DNA of 64,000 nt from Catellatospora sp. KI3 (GTDB taxonomy: Bacteria; Actinomycetota; Actinomycetes; Mycobacteriales; Micromonosporaceae). The translations under genes were made by a program, and so were the position numbers. Within the stretch, counting starts at the first letter, position 1; each line of letters starts with the position of its first letter. The notes beneath the pieces were generated by a model, which did no database searches, was not told the DNA's origin, and was given only the letters and a program-made list of their open reading frames with translations. Positions 15,298 through 24,516 of the stretch are shown one piece after another. The DNA lies in the NCBI RefSeq assembly GCF_029948125.1, contig NZ_JASAMB010000028.1, positions 24,730 through 88,729 on the forward strand. Direction: 5' to 3'.

Positions 15298-16266
15298 ATG
15301 CGGAGCATATTGCGGTTCACCGTACGGTCCGTGCTGCCGTGGCTGCTGGTGCTGCCCGGCGCGGTATGGGCGCTGCTGCGCCTGACCGGCTCGGACGAGT
15401 GGTACCCGATGACGCAGTTGATCGCGTTCACCCCGTACGTCGCGCTCGGGGCGCTGGTGCCCCTGGTCGGGCTGCTGGTGTGGCGGCGCTGGGCGGCCGC
15501 GGCCGCCGCGGCACTGGTCGTGCTGCTGCTGGCGGCGGTGGTGCTGCCTCGGATGACCGCCGACGGCGATGCGCTGGCCGGGGCGAAGGGACCGGCGCTG
15601 CGGGTGCTGACCGCCAACGTGCTGGCCGGGTCGGCCAGTTCCAAGGGGCTGGTGGCGCTGGTGCGCGAGCAGCGGGTGGACGTGCTGGCGCTGCAGGAGA
15701 TGACGCCGAGCTTCGTGGACGAGCTCACCGCGGCCGGGCTGCGCGACGAACTGCCGTACTGGGTGACCTATCCGGAGGGCAACGTGGGCGGCTCGGGGCT
15801 GTTCGCGCGGTATCCGCTGCGCGACGACGGGATGCGGCTGAACCCGTGGAACTTCGGGCAGGCCAAGGCGGTGCTGACCATGCCGGGCGGGCAGCAGGTC
15901 GCGCTGGAGTCGATGCACCCCACCGCGCCGTCGACCGAGGTGGCGGTGCCGCCGTGGCGGGACAGCTACGCCGACCAGCAGCGGGCCACCCCGGACGGGC
16001 CGCTGCGGGTGCTGCTGGGCGACTTCAACGCCACACTGGACCACCACTTCATCCGCGACCTGATCGACACGGGCTACCGGGACGCGGCGGACGTCACCGG
16101 GCACGGGCTGATCGGCACGTGGGGGCCGTACGACGGGGACCGGATCCCGCCGGTGGTGCTGGACCGGGTGCTGGCCGACCGGCGGGTGGGCATCCGCGAC
16201 TACCACGTCCTGTCCCTGCGCGGCAGCGACCACCGCCCCGTCCTGGCCGAGCTCGTCCTCCCCTGA
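15298..16266 (+). CDS. Membrane-anchored endonuclease/exonuclease/phosphatase family protein
   Basis: A 322-residue protein with three N-terminal membrane helices (about residues 10-30, 40-62 and 68-85) and an extracytoplasmic EEP catalytic domain from about residue 100. Catalytic signs: LRVLTANVL, DVLALQEMT (metal-binding Glu), LLGDFNAT and GSDHRPVLAEL (terminal Asp-His). Relatives include phosphodiesterases and secreted nucleases of this topology. The ATG at 15298 is preceded by TAGAGT and 8 bases. It runs divergently from the S66 gene and ends 8 bases before a family B palindrome. Confidence 0.88.
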   Translation: MRSILRFTVRSVLPWLLVLPGAVWALLRLTGSDEWYPMTQLIAFTPYVALGALVPLVGLLVWRRWAAAAAAALVVLLLAAVVLPRMTADGDALAGAKGPALRVLTANVLAGSASSKGLVALVREQRVDVLALQEMTPSFVDELTAAGLRDELPYWVTYPEGNVGGSGLFARYPLRDDGMRLNPWNFGQAKAVLTMPGGQQVALESMHPTAPSTEVAVPPWRDSYADQQRATPDGPLRVLLGDFNATLDHHFIRDLIDTGYRDAADVTGHGLIGTWGPYDGDRIPPVVLDRVLADRRVGIRDYHVLSLRGSDHRPVLAELVLP

Positions 16267-16274
16267 TCGTGCCT

Positions 16275-16338
16275 GTGCAGTTTCGGGGAAAGTGCTCGAA
16301 TCCGGTCCAAGATTCCTGCAACTTCCCCGAAACTGCAC
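16275..16338. repeat. Intergenic palindrome family B, copy 2
   Basis: GTGCAGTTTCGGGGAAAGT at the left, closing with CTTCCCCGAAACTGCAC, around a CGAATCCGG/AAGATTC-type centre. Lies just after the EEP gene stop. Confidence 0.9.
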
Positions 16339-16362
16339 GGACCCCGCGCCCCCGCGGCGGGC

Positions 16363-16391
16363 TTGAGCGATCGCTCAAAGAGGGCTATCGT
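16363..16391 (+). promoter_or_regulatory. TetR-type operator embedded in a promoter
   Basis: Perfect 16-bp palindrome TTGAGCGATCGCTCAA (16363-16378), typical of TetR-family operators. It supplies a -35 TTGAGC, followed after 17 bases by TATCGT (16386-16391). Repressor bound here would cover the -35. The TetR gene itself starts 208 bases downstream, beyond a strong hairpin. Confidence 0.7.
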
Positions 16392-16559
16392 CGAGGGTGA
16401 TCGCTTCGACGGAGCGGCTCGCGGCCCTGTCCCGACGCCGATGGCGGCCGATGTCGTTTTCTGTCAGACCCGTGCGCGAAAGTCTTCGCGTCCGAGTCGG
16501 ATTCCAGACTTCGAACGGCGCCGGCCACATTGGCAACGGGGGGTGGCCGGCGCCGTTCG
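16392..16559 (+). ncRNA. Candidate small RNA (or decayed gene) between TetR operator-promoter and terminator hairpin
   Basis: From the promoter at 16363-16391 a transcript would run about 160 bases and meet a perfect 17-bp hairpin (CGAACGGCGCCGGCCAC at 16512, GTGGCCGGCGCCGTTCG at 16543). No short frame in between closes with a stop: the leaderless-looking GTG at 16397 stays open past the hairpin and into the TetR gene in another frame. That leaves a structured RNA or the 5' remnant of a lost TetR target gene. Confidence 0.4.
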
Positions 16560-16598
16560 GGACCCCTGCCTACGCTGGTCGGGGCAGGAGGGGGAACG

Positions 16599-17237
16599 AT
16601 GTCGGACACGAAGCAGCGGCTGCTCGACGGGGCCATGGCCACGCTGCGCGACCACGGCATCGCCGGTGCGTCTGCGCGCACCATCGCCGCCGCCGCCGGG
16701 GTCAACCAGGCGCTGGTCTTCTACCACTACGGCAGCGTCGAGGACCTGCTCGTCGCCGCCTGCCGGGCCGGCACCGAGGTCCGGGTCGGCGCCTACCGCG
16801 AGCGGCTGGCCTCGGTCACCTCACTGCGCGGGCTGCTCGACGTCGGCCGGGCGCTGCACACCGAGGAGCGAGACCTGGGCAACGTGGCGGTGCTGGCGCA
16901 GCTGCTCGCCGGGGCGCAGGGCGGCGGGAAGCTCACCGAGAGCACCGCGCAGGCGCTCGACCTGTGGACCGTCGAGATCGAGCACGTGCTGCGGCGGGTG
17001 CTGACCGGCTCGCCCATCGCCGAGATCGCCGACGTGCCGGGGCTGGCCAGAGCGGTCTCGGCCGCGTTCATCGGCCTGGAGCTGTACGAAGGGGTCGACC
17101 CTGACGGCGCCCAGCGGGCCATGGCCGCGCTGGAGCAGCTCGCGGTGCTGGTCGAGATGGTCGACGAGCTGGGGCCGGTAGCCCGCCGCGCGCTGCGCTC
17201 CCGGGTCACCAAGAAGGCCGCCGCCCGCCGCTCCTGA
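16599..17237 (+). CDS. TetR/AcrR family transcriptional regulator
   Basis: A 212-residue repressor. The N-terminal helix-turn-helix is clear: KQRLLDGAMATLRDHGIAGASARTIAAAAGVNQALVFYHYGSVEDLL (about residues 5-51). The rest is a helical ligand-binding and dimer domain with no recognised ligand. AGGAGGGGG precedes ATG 16599. TACGCT at 16571-16576 may be its own -10. The palindrome at 16363 is its most likely binding site, though no obvious structural gene sits under that promoter. Confidence 0.92.
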   Translation: MSDTKQRLLDGAMATLRDHGIAGASARTIAAAAGVNQALVFYHYGSVEDLLVAACRAGTEVRVGAYRERLASVTSLRGLLDVGRALHTEERDLGNVAVLAQLLAGAQGGGKLTESTAQALDLWTVEIEHVLRRVLTGSPIAEIADVPGLARAVSAAFIGLELYEGVDPDGAQRAMAALEQLAVLVEMVDELGPVARRALRSRVTKKAAARRS

Positions 17238-17262
17238 CCAGCACTGGGCTAACCTCGTCGGC

Positions 17263-18027
17263 GTGGCGACCGCACTGGTGATCGAGAACGACCCGTCCGA
17301 CGACCTGCGCCGGCTCGGCGACTGGCTGACCGGGGCAGGCCTGGAGCTGGCCGTGCTCAAGCCGCACGCGGGCGACGAACTGCCCGACGACCTCACCGGG
17401 TACGCCGCGTTCGTGGTGCTCGGCGGGGAGCAGGACGCGTTCCCGACCGGCGGGGTGCCCGGCGCGCCCTGGTTCCCGAAGCTGGAGGGGCTGCTGCGCA
17501 AGGCGGTCAAGCACCGGGTGCCGACGCTGGCGATCTGCCTCGGCGGGCAGCTGCTCGCCCAGGCCCACGGCGGCACGGTCGAGCGGTCCACCATGGGCCC
17601 CGAGATCGGTGCCCGGCTGGTGGCCCGCCGCGACGTGGCCGAGTCCGACCCGCTGTGGTGGGCGGTCCCGTTCGCGCCCGACGTGATCCAGTACCACTTC
17701 GACGAGATCACCGAGCTGCCGCTCGGGGCGACCCTGCTCGCGGCGTCGCCGCGCTACCCGCACCAGGCGTTCCGGCTCGGCGACCGGGCCTGGGGCACCC
17801 AGTTCCACATCGAGTGCGACCTGGACATGTTCGCCGCGTGGATCGAGCACAACCGCGACTGGATGACCGAGCAGGGCTGGCAGCCCGACGGGCTGATCGC
17901 GGGCGTCGAGGCGACGCAGGACGACGTGGCCGAGGTGTGGCAGCCGTTCGCCCGGCGCTTCGCCGACCTGGCCCTGGGGCGTACGCCCGAGGTGGACGTG
18001 CGCAAGGACCTGCCGCTGCTGGGCTGA
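17263..18027 (+). CDS. Class I glutamine amidotransferase (GATase1)
   Basis: A 254-residue GMP-synthase-like amidotransferase. The nucleophile elbow is AICLGGQLLA (Cys92), and GTQFHIECD supplies His182 and Glu184 to complete the triad. There is no synthetase domain, so it either pairs with a separate acceptor enzyme or acts as a gamma-glutamyl hydrolase of the PuuD/YfeJ type. GTG 17263 lies 7 bases after TAACCT (17250-17255), a leaderless promoter. It precedes glnE by 28 bp with its own promoter in between; a link to nitrogen metabolism is plausible but unproven. Confidence 0.9.
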   Translation: MATALVIENDPSDDLRRLGDWLTGAGLELAVLKPHAGDELPDDLTGYAAFVVLGGEQDAFPTGGVPGAPWFPKLEGLLRKAVKHRVPTLAICLGGQLLAQAHGGTVERSTMGPEIGARLVARRDVAESDPLWWAVPFAPDVIQYHFDEITELPLGATLLAASPRYPHQAFRLGDRAWGTQFHIECDLDMFAAWIEHNRDWMTEQGWQPDGLIAGVEATQDDVAEVWQPFARRFADLALGRTPEVDVRKDLPLLG

Positions 18028-18055
18028 GCACCGGCCCGACCGATAGCCTGAGCGC

Positions 18056-21010
18056 GTGGCGGGCATCGGCAGGCTGGCACGGTTCGGCTTCACTCTCGCG
18101 GCGACCGGGCCGGACCCGGTGGCGCTGCTGCGCGGGCTGCGGCTGTGGGACCCCGACGCGCAGCGGCCCGTTGACGAGGAGGGCGCGCTCATCCTGGAGC
18201 AGCTCGGCCGCGCCGCCGACCCCGACCTGGCGCTGCGCCAGCTGCACCGCATCTGCGAACGCGAACCTGGTGTGATCGAGCGGCTCGGCGCCGACGAGGA
18301 CCTGCGCATCCGCCTGCTGACCGTGCTGGGCGCGTCGTCGGCGCTGGGCGACCAGCTCGCCGCGCAGGCCGGGCAGTGGCAGGTGCTCGGCCACACCGTG
18401 CCGCCGCGGTACGAGGTGCACAGCGGGCTGGCCGACGTGCCCGCGCTGCGGCAGGGGTACCAGCGGGGGCTGCTGCGGATCGCGGCGGGCGACCTGGCCG
18501 ACGGGGTCGACGTCGAGACGACGATGGCCGAGATCACCGCGCTGGCCGACGCGACGCTGCGGGCGGCGTACCGGATCGCGCTGGGGCGGGTGGCCACCCG
18601 GCCGCGGCTGGCCGTGATCGCGATGGGCAAGTGCGGCGGCGACGAACTGAATTACGTCTCCGACGTGGACGTCATCTTCGTCGCCGCCGAGGACGAGGAT
18701 CTGAGCGCGGCCACGACCGTGGCGGCGGCGCTGATGGAGATCTGCGGGCATGTGGCCTGGCCGGTGGACGCGGCGCTGCGGCCCGAGGGCGGGCGCGGGC
18801 CACTGGTGCGTACGCTGGCCAGTCATCTCGCGTACTACAAGCGCTGGGCGCGTACCTGGGAGTTCCAGGCGCTGCTCAAGGCCCGTCCGGTGGCGGGGGA
18901 CTCGGGGCTGGGCAAGGCGTGGCTGGCCGCGCTGCAGCCGCTGGTCTGGCACGCCGCCGAGCGGCCCGAGGCGGTCGAGGACGTGCGGGCGATGCGGCGG
19001 CGCATCATCGACCAGGTGCCCCGCAACGAGATCGAGCGCGAGATCAAGCGCGGGCCGGGCGGGCTGCGCGACATCGAGTTCGCGGTGCAGCTGCTGCAGC
19101 TGGTGCACGGCCGGGGTGACGAGTCGCTGCGCTCGGGCAACTCGCTGCGCGCGCTGCGGTCCCTGGTCGCGGGCGGTTACGTCGGCCGGGGCGACGGCGA
19201 GGCGCTGAGCAAGGCGTACCGGTTCCTGCGCAACGTCGAGCACCGGCTGCAGCTGCAGCGGCTGCGGCGTACCCACACGGTGCCCGCCGACGACGGCGGC
19301 GCCGGCACCGCCGCGCTGCGCTGGCTGGCCCGAGCGATGAACTACAAGCGGGAGGAGCCCGCGCTCGGGGTCGGCCGCAGCCGCGAGGGGGCCGGGCTCG
19401 ACCCGGTGGCCGCGTTCCGCGCCGACTGGGTCACCCACGCCGCCGAGGTACGCCGCCTGCACGCCAAACTGCTCTACCGCCCCCTGCTGGCGGCGGTGGC
19501 CCGGGTGCCGGCCGACGGCCTGTCGCTGCGCGCCGAGGGCGCCCGGCGCCGCCTGGAGCTGCTCGGCTACGCCGACCCCGCCGGGGCGCTGCGGCACCTC
19601 GAGGCGCTGACCGCCGGGGTGTCGCGCACCGCCGCGATCCAGCGCACCCTGCTGCCGGTGCTGCTGGCCGAGTTCGCCGACGCACCCAACCCCGACGCCG
19701 GGCTGCTGGCCTACCGGCAGGTCTCCGACACCATGGGCAGCACCCCCTGGTACCTGCGGCTGCTGCGCGACGAGGGCCCGGTGGCGCTGCGGCTGGCCCG
19801 GGTGCTGGACAGCTCCCGGTACCTCACCGATCTGCTCACCCGCGACCCGGAGGCGCTGCGGCTGCTCGCCGACGACACGGAGCTGGCGCTGCGCATCCGC
19901 GAGCCGCTCTGCGACGGGCTGGCCGCGGCCGCGGCCCGCCACCCCGACCCGCGCGCGGCGGTGGCCGCCGTGCGCGCGATGCGCCGCCGGGAGCTGTTCC
20001 GCATCGGCTGCGCCGACCTGCTCAGCGGCGCCGGTGAGCTGGCCCCGGCCCGCCCGGTCGACGTGCTGGAGGTCGGGCAGGGCCTGGCCGACCTCACCGA
20101 CGCGACCCTCGGCGCCGCGCTGGCCGTGGCCCGCCAGGCCGCCGGGGCGCCGCCGGAGTTCCGCTTCACCATCATCGGCATGGGCCGCCTGGGCGGCGCC
20201 GAGCTGAGCTACCCCAGCGACGCCGACGTGCTCTTCGTGTACGAGCCGGCCCCCGGCATGCGTGACGACGAGGCCAACGGTGTCGCCCTGGCCATCGCCG
20301 AGCAGCTGCGCACCCTGCTGTCGGCCCCGGCGCCGGACCCGCCGCTGGGCGTGGACGCGGACCTGCGCCCCGAGGGCCGCCAGGGGCCGCTGGTGCGCAG
20401 CCTGGCCGCCTACCAGCGCTACTACGCCACGTGGTCGCAGATATGGGAGGCGCAGGCGCTGCTGCGGGCCCGGCCGGTGGCGGGCGACGCGGACCTCGCC
20501 CACCGCTTCACCGCGCTGATCGACCCGATCCGCTACCCGGTCGACGGGCTGCGCCGGGAGCAGATCACCGAGATCCGCCGGATCAAGGCGCGGGTGGAGA
20601 GCGAGCGGCTGCCCCGGGGCGCCGACCCGCTCACCCACACCAAGCTGGGCCGGGGCGGCATCGCCGACGTCGAGTGGACCGTGCAGCTGTGGCAGCTGCG
20701 CCACGGCCACGAGATCGACGCCCTGCGCAGCACCCGCACGCTGGTCGCGCTGCGCGCCGCGCACGAGGCCGACCTGGTCTCGGTCGAGGACGCCGAGGTG
20801 CTCGACACGGCCTGGACCCTGTGCTCGCGGGTGCGCAACGCGCTGACGCTGATCCGCGGCCGCGCCGTCGACCAGCTGCCCCGCCACGGCGACGAGCTCG
20901 CGGGCGTGGCCCGCATCCTCGCCGCGGGCGATCCAGGGGAGTTCCTGGACGAATACCTCAAAACCACCCGGCGCGCCCGCGCCGCCGTCGAGCGACTGTT
21001 CCACGCGTGA
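18056..21010 (+). CDS. glnE: Glutamine synthetase adenylyltransferase/deadenylyltransferase
   Basis: A 984-residue bifunctional enzyme that adds or removes AMP on a tyrosine of glutamine synthetase in response to nitrogen status. Both nucleotidyltransferase halves are visible: AMGKCGGDELNYVSDVDVIFV (about residues 189-210, deadenylylating half) and GMGRLGGAELSYPSDADVLFV (about 707-727, adenylylating half). Each is followed by a RPEG block and a GRGGIADVEW or GPGGLRDIEF segment. Length fits the family. GTG 18056 has TAGCCT 6 bases upstream. The target GlnA, with its [10 protein letters not shown] tyrosine motif, is encoded at 25220-26653. A 12-bp-arm hairpin follows the gene. Confidence 0.97.
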   Translation: MAGIGRLARFGFTLAATGPDPVALLRGLRLWDPDAQRPVDEEGALILEQLGRAADPDLALRQLHRICEREPGVIERLGADEDLRIRLLTVLGASSALGDQLAAQAGQWQVLGHTVPPRYEVHSGLADVPALRQGYQRGLLRIAAGDLADGVDVETTMAEITALADATLRAAYRIALGRVATRPRLAVIAMGKCGGDELNYVSDVDVIFVAAEDEDLSAATTVAAALMEICGHVAWPVDAALRPEGGRGPLVRTLASHLAYYKRWARTWEFQALLKARPVAGDSGLGKAWLAALQPLVWHAAERPEAVEDVRAMRRRIIDQVPRNEIEREIKRGPGGLRDIEFAVQLLQLVHGRGDESLRSGNSLRALRSLVAGGYVGRGDGEALSKAYRFLRNVEHRLQLQRLRRTHTVPADDGGAGTAALRWLARAMNYKREEPALGVGRSREGAGLDPVAAFRADWVTHAAEVRRLHAKLLYRPLLAAVARVPADGLSLRAEGARRRLELLGYADPAGALRHLEALTAGVSRTAAIQRTLLPVLLAEFADAPNPDAGLLAYRQVSDTMGSTPWYLRLLRDEGPVALRLARVLDSSRYLTDLLTRDPEALRLLADDTELALRIREPLCDGLAAAAARHPDPRAAVAAVRAMRRRELFRIGCADLLSGAGELAPARPVDVLEVGQGLADLTDATLGAALAVARQAAGAPPEFRFTIIGMGRLGGAELSYPSDADVLFVYEPAPGMRDDEANGVALAIAEQLRTLLSAPAPDPPLGVDADLRPEGRQGPLVRSLAAYQRYYATWSQIWEAQALLRARPVAGDADLAHRFTALIDPIRYPVDGLRREQITEIRRIKARVESERLPRGADPLTHTKLGRGGIADVEWTVQLWQLRHGHEIDALRSTRTLVALRAAHEADLVSVEDAEVLDTAWTLCSRVRNALTLIRGRAVDQLPRHGDELAGVARILAAGDPGEFLDEYLKTTRRARAAVERLFHA

Positions 21011-21012
21011 GC

Positions 21013-21052
21013 CCACACCTCATGCGGTGTACCCACACCACATGAGGTGTGG
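21013..21052. terminator. Hairpin after glnE
   Basis: Perfect 12-bp arms CCACACCTCATG and CATGAGGTGTGG, with a nested GGTGT/ACACC pair between them. It begins 2 bases after the glnE stop. Confidence 0.7.
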
Positions 21053-21130
21053 CCCGGTGACACGGACCCGCCGCCGACCGTGCTCCAGCCGTGATCGTTT
21101 TCGAAACGCGCCTGGCGTACTGTGTGCCCC

Positions 21131-21910
21131 GTGACGCTGTATGTGGTCGGTGACGTGCATGGACACCTTGTGCCGCTGACCCGGGCGCTGCGGAGCACGG
21201 GCCTGCTCGACGAGCACGGGGCGTGGTCCGGCGGCGACGCGCGGCTGTGGTTCCTCGGCGACCTGACCGACCGGGGGCCGGACGGGCTCGGCGTGATCGA
21301 CCTGATCCGGCGGCTGCAGGGCGAGGCGCAGGCGGCGGGCGGCCAGGTCGGCTGCGTCATCGGCAACCACGACATGCTGCTGTACGGCAGCAGGCACACG
21401 CCCCACTCCGCCGTCACCGAACTGCGCGACATCGTCTCCGTCTGGGCCCTGAACGGCGGCCAGGAGGCCGACCTCGCCGGGCTCGACGACGAACGCTGCG
21501 ACTGGCTGGCCGACCTGCCCGCGGTGGCGCTGGTCGACGACCACCTGCTCATCCACGCCGACACCCTGGCCTACCTGGAGTTCGGCGCCACCATCGACGA
21601 GATCAACGCCGCGGTGCGGCAGATCATGCGCGACCGCGACGCCGAGACGTTCGGACGCAACACCCGCCTGCTGTTCCGCCGCTTCGAATTCCTGTCCGCC
21701 GGCGGCCCCGACAACGCCCGCGAGCTGCTGGCCAAGCTCGGCGGCAGCCGCATCGTGCACGGCCACTCCACCATCCCGGAGACCTTCGGCGTGCCCCCGG
21801 AGATCGTCTGCGCCCCCGTCGTGTACGCCGACGGCCTGGCGGTGGCCGTCGACACCGGCATCTCCCTCGGCGCGGCCTGCCTGGTCGTCCCGCTCCCGCT
21901 CCAGACCTAG
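21131..21910 (+). CDS. Metallophosphoesterase
   Basis: A 259-residue calcineurin-like phosphoesterase. The dinuclear metal motifs are in order: GDVHGH, GDLTDRGP, GNHD, then a HADT and a GHST block. Such enzymes act as PPP-type protein phosphatases, ApaH-like Np4N hydrolases or RNA-cap hydrolases; the exact substrate is not clear here. GTG 21131 is chosen because TACTGT (21118-21123) lies 7 bases upstream; a GTG nine bases earlier would overlap that element. A family A palindrome follows. Confidence 0.9.
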   Translation: MTLYVVGDVHGHLVPLTRALRSTGLLDEHGAWSGGDARLWFLGDLTDRGPDGLGVIDLIRRLQGEAQAAGGQVGCVIGNHDMLLYGSRHTPHSAVTELRDIVSVWALNGGQEADLAGLDDERCDWLADLPAVALVDDHLLIHADTLAYLEFGATIDEINAAVRQIMRDRDAETFGRNTRLLFRRFEFLSAGGPDNARELLAKLGGSRIVHGHSTIPETFGVPPEIVCAPVVYADGLAVAVDTGISLGAACLVVPLPLQT

Positions 21911-21918
21911 CCAGGCCG

Positions 21919-21971
21919 AAAGGAAGGGCCCCCTCTTATCGCAATGCGATGTAGAGGGGGCCCTTCTTAAC
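21919..21971. repeat. Intergenic palindrome family A, copy 3
   Basis: AAAGGAAGGGCCCCCTCTTATC, centre GCAATGCGAT, then GTAGAGGGGGCCCTTCTTAA. The compensatory C in the left arm and G in the right arm keep the stem paired (CCCCCTC with GAGGGGG). It separates convergent genes. Confidence 0.9.
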
Positions 21972-21981
21972 CTTGCGGCCG

Positions 21982-24516
21982 CTACGGGGTGAGCGTCAGG
22001 ACCTGCTTGGTCTCCTGGTCGGTGCCGAAGCGGAACGGCAGCAGCCGCCCGGTGCGCCACAGCTCGAACTGGTCGCTGTAGTTGTCGTGGAAGGCGTGGC
22101 CCGAGTTGCCCGTCAACTGCACCCAGCGGGAGTCGTTCAGGTCCGCCAGGTTGACGATCATGCGCATGGACGGCACCGCGTCGACCTCGTACCCGTCGCC
22201 CGCGCTCCAGCCCGTCGCGTTGACGATCGAGTCGCCGCCGGACACCCCGGCCGCGGGCTCGTTGAACAGCCACTCGATCGGCCCGATGCCCGACTCGCCG
22301 AACGTGGCGTGGGTCGGCGTCAGCGTGTGCATGGCGCCCCAGCGCCACTTCGACACGTCCTCGCCCTGCGCCTCGGCCAGCTCCTTCACCGCGTCCGACA
22401 TGGCCCGGACCAGGATGTCGTCGCGCTTCTCCACGGTCGGGGTGGACTTCACGTCCCAGTACGCGTCGTCCGGCTTGTCCAGCAGCGCCTTGACCACCTC
22501 GAACCACCGGTCGCCGCCGTCGGGCGTGTAGTCGGCCGGGATCTCGTCGAAGGTCAGCAGCAGCAGGTTGCGCCAGATCGCGTTGTAGTACGCCGCGGCC
22601 GCCGAGTCCTCACCCTGCTGGAAGTCCCAGCCCTGCAGCAGCCTGTCCGCGTCCTGCTCGACCTTCGACCGGCCGCCGCGCTGGTCGGCCTGCAGCACCG
22701 GGATCAGCGTCGGGGCGAAGCCGTTGCGGTTGTCGAACTGCATCTGCCGCACGTCCTCCAGCGTGATGCCGGACTTCGCCTGGATCATGTCGTTGATCCG
22801 CTGGCTGCGGTAGCCGAAGCTCCAGTCGTCGGTCAGGTGGTGCTGGTACTGGTCGCCGATCACCTTCTGGTTCGCGGTGGCGATGTACCCCTGCTCGGGG
22901 TTGAACACGCTGGGCAGTTCCGCGAACGGGATGTAACCGGTCCAGTCGTATCTGCTGTCCCAGCCCTGCGCGAACCACCGGCCGTCGGCCTGCGCGCCCC
23001 GCACCGGGATGCGGCCGGGGGACTGGTAGCCGATGTTGCCGTCGACGTCGGCGTACACGATGTTCTGCGCGGGCACCTCGAACAGCGCCGCGGCGGCCCG
23101 GAACTCGGTCCAGTCCTTCGCCTTGTTCAGCGCGAACAGCGCGTCGGCGGTGCGGCCCGGGTCCAGCGCGGTCCAGCGGATCGCCAGGCCGTACTCCCCG
23201 CCCAGCTTCTTCAGGCTGTCGCTGGCGTCGGACAGCAGCGGACCGTGCTTGCTGGACCGGACCGTGATGGTCACGTCCTGGCCGCCCGCGACCTTGATGA
23301 CCTCCTGGCGGGTGGTCAGCGGCTGCCACACCCCGTCGACCTCGACCTTGTCGCCGTCGAGCTTCTCCAGGTACATGTCGATCACGTCGGGGTCGAGGTT
23401 GGTGAAGCCCCACGCGATCCGGTCGTTGTGGCCGATCACCACGCCGGGCACGCCGGAGAAGGTGAAGCCGGCGACCTTGGTGCCGCACTCGCAGAACAGG
23501 CCCATCTGGTACCAGATGCCGGGCTGGCTCGGGCTCAGGTGCGGGTCGTTGGCCAGGATCGGCTTGCCGGTCGCGGTCCGCTTGCCGGAGATCACCCAGG
23601 AGTTCGAGCCGATGCCGTCGCCGTCGGCGTTGCCCATCAGGCCCGGCAGCTTCGCCAGGCCCTCGGCCAGGTCCAGCAGCCCGCCCGCGGGCAGCGACAC
23701 GGTGTCGGCCTTCGGGGTCGTCGTGGTCGGCTCACCCTTGGCGTTCTGGTCGAAGGCCCCGTTCACCACGGCACCGCCGGGCACGATCGGCACGTTCCGG
23801 TCCACCGGGTACGCCGGGTAGAGCTGCTCTACCTGCTCGGTCGACAGCCCCGACGCCTTCAGCGCCTCCCGGCGGATCTCGGTCTCCATGTTGCCGCGCA
23901 GGTCCCACGCCATCGCCTTGAGCCAGGCGAGGCTGTCGGCGGCCTGCCACGGCTCCACCACGTAGTCGGAGTTCTGCAGCCCGAGGATGCTGTACTCCAG
24001 GCTCAGCGTGCCCGAGGCGGCGAAGCCGTCACCCTGCCGGTCGGTGTTGGCGGCCAGCCACGCGTTCACGCCGTCGGCGTACGCCCTCAGGCCCTGCTGC
24101 GCCTGCGGCGACAGCAGCCCCACCTCCTGCTCGGCCACCCGGCGCCAGCCCATGGTGCGCAGGTACCTGTCCGTCTCCAGCTGGCTCTCCCCGAACAGCT
24201 CGGAGATCCGGCCCGCGGTGACGTGGCGGCGGAAGTCCATCTCCCAGAACCGGTCCTGGGCGTGCAGGTAGCCCTGCGCCCGGAACAGGTCGTCGGAGGT
24301 CTTCGCGAACACCTGCGGAATGCCGTACTCGTCGCGCTTCACGGTGACGGGCGCGGACAGGCCGGGCAGGGACAGGGTGCCGTCCTGGGTCGGGAAGGCG
24401 CGGCGCACGGACCACACTCCGAGCCCGGTGGCGACGATGGCGAGGACCACCACCACCCCGAGGGTCCAGAGCGCGACCTTGCGCAGGCGGCGGAGGAAAG
24501 TACGTGGGGGTTTCAC
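21982..24516 (-). CDS. Penicillin acylase family protein (Ntn hydrolase)
   Basis: An 844-residue precursor of the S45 acylase family: an N-terminal membrane anchor/signal (KVALWTLGVVVVLAIVATGLGVW), an alpha part with RDEYGIPQVFA and QGYLHAQDRFWEMD, and a beta part. The beta part starts at GSNSWVISGKRTATGKPILANDPHLS, where Ser304 is the autocatalytic N-terminal nucleophile. It hydrolyses amide bonds of beta-lactams, acyl-homoserine lactones or lipopeptides in relatives, outside the membrane. GTG 24516 is chosen because TAGACT lies 8 bases upstream; a longer frame to 24663 would put 49 residues of unlikely sequence before the anchor. Confidence 0.93.
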   Translation of the reverse strand: MKPPRTFLRRLRKVALWTLGVVVVLAIVATGLGVWSVRRAFPTQDGTLSLPGLSAPVTVKRDEYGIPQVFAKTSDDLFRAQGYLHAQDRFWEMDFRRHVTAGRISELFGESQLETDRYLRTMGWRRVAEQEVGLLSPQAQQGLRAYADGVNAWLAANTDRQGDGFAASGTLSLEYSILGLQNSDYVVEPWQAADSLAWLKAMAWDLRGNMETEIRREALKASGLSTEQVEQLYPAYPVDRNVPIVPGGAVVNGAFDQNAKGEPTTTTPKADTVSLPAGGLLDLAEGLAKLPGLMGNADGDGIGSNSWVISGKRTATGKPILANDPHLSPSQPGIWYQMGLFCECGTKVAGFTFSGVPGVVIGHNDRIAWGFTNLDPDVIDMYLEKLDGDKVEVDGVWQPLTTRQEVIKVAGGQDVTITVRSSKHGPLLSDASDSLKKLGGEYGLAIRWTALDPGRTADALFALNKAKDWTEFRAAAALFEVPAQNIVYADVDGNIGYQSPGRIPVRGAQADGRWFAQGWDSRYDWTGYIPFAELPSVFNPEQGYIATANQKVIGDQYQHHLTDDWSFGYRSQRINDMIQAKSGITLEDVRQMQFDNRNGFAPTLIPVLQADQRGGRSKVEQDADRLLQGWDFQQGEDSAAAAYYNAIWRNLLLLTFDEIPADYTPDGGDRWFEVVKALLDKPDDAYWDVKSTPTVEKRDDILVRAMSDAVKELAEAQGEDVSKWRWGAMHTLTPTHATFGESGIGPIEWLFNEPAAGVSGGDSIVNATGWSAGDGYEVDAVPSMRMIVNLADLNDSRWVQLTGNSGHAFHDNYSDQFELWRTGRLLPFRFGTDQETKQVLTLTP

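Noticed and set aside
16363..17004. Plus-strand protein frame starting at 16363 over the TetR operator
   Set aside because: Its start lies inside the operator and its sequence is a frame shadow of the TetR gene further on.
17708..21016. 1102-residue frame on the minus strand
   Set aside because: Antisense shadow of glnE in a GC-rich genome; composition is low-complexity Arg/Gln/Gly/Ala and no motif appears, whereas glnE on the plus strand has both nucleotidyltransferase motifs.
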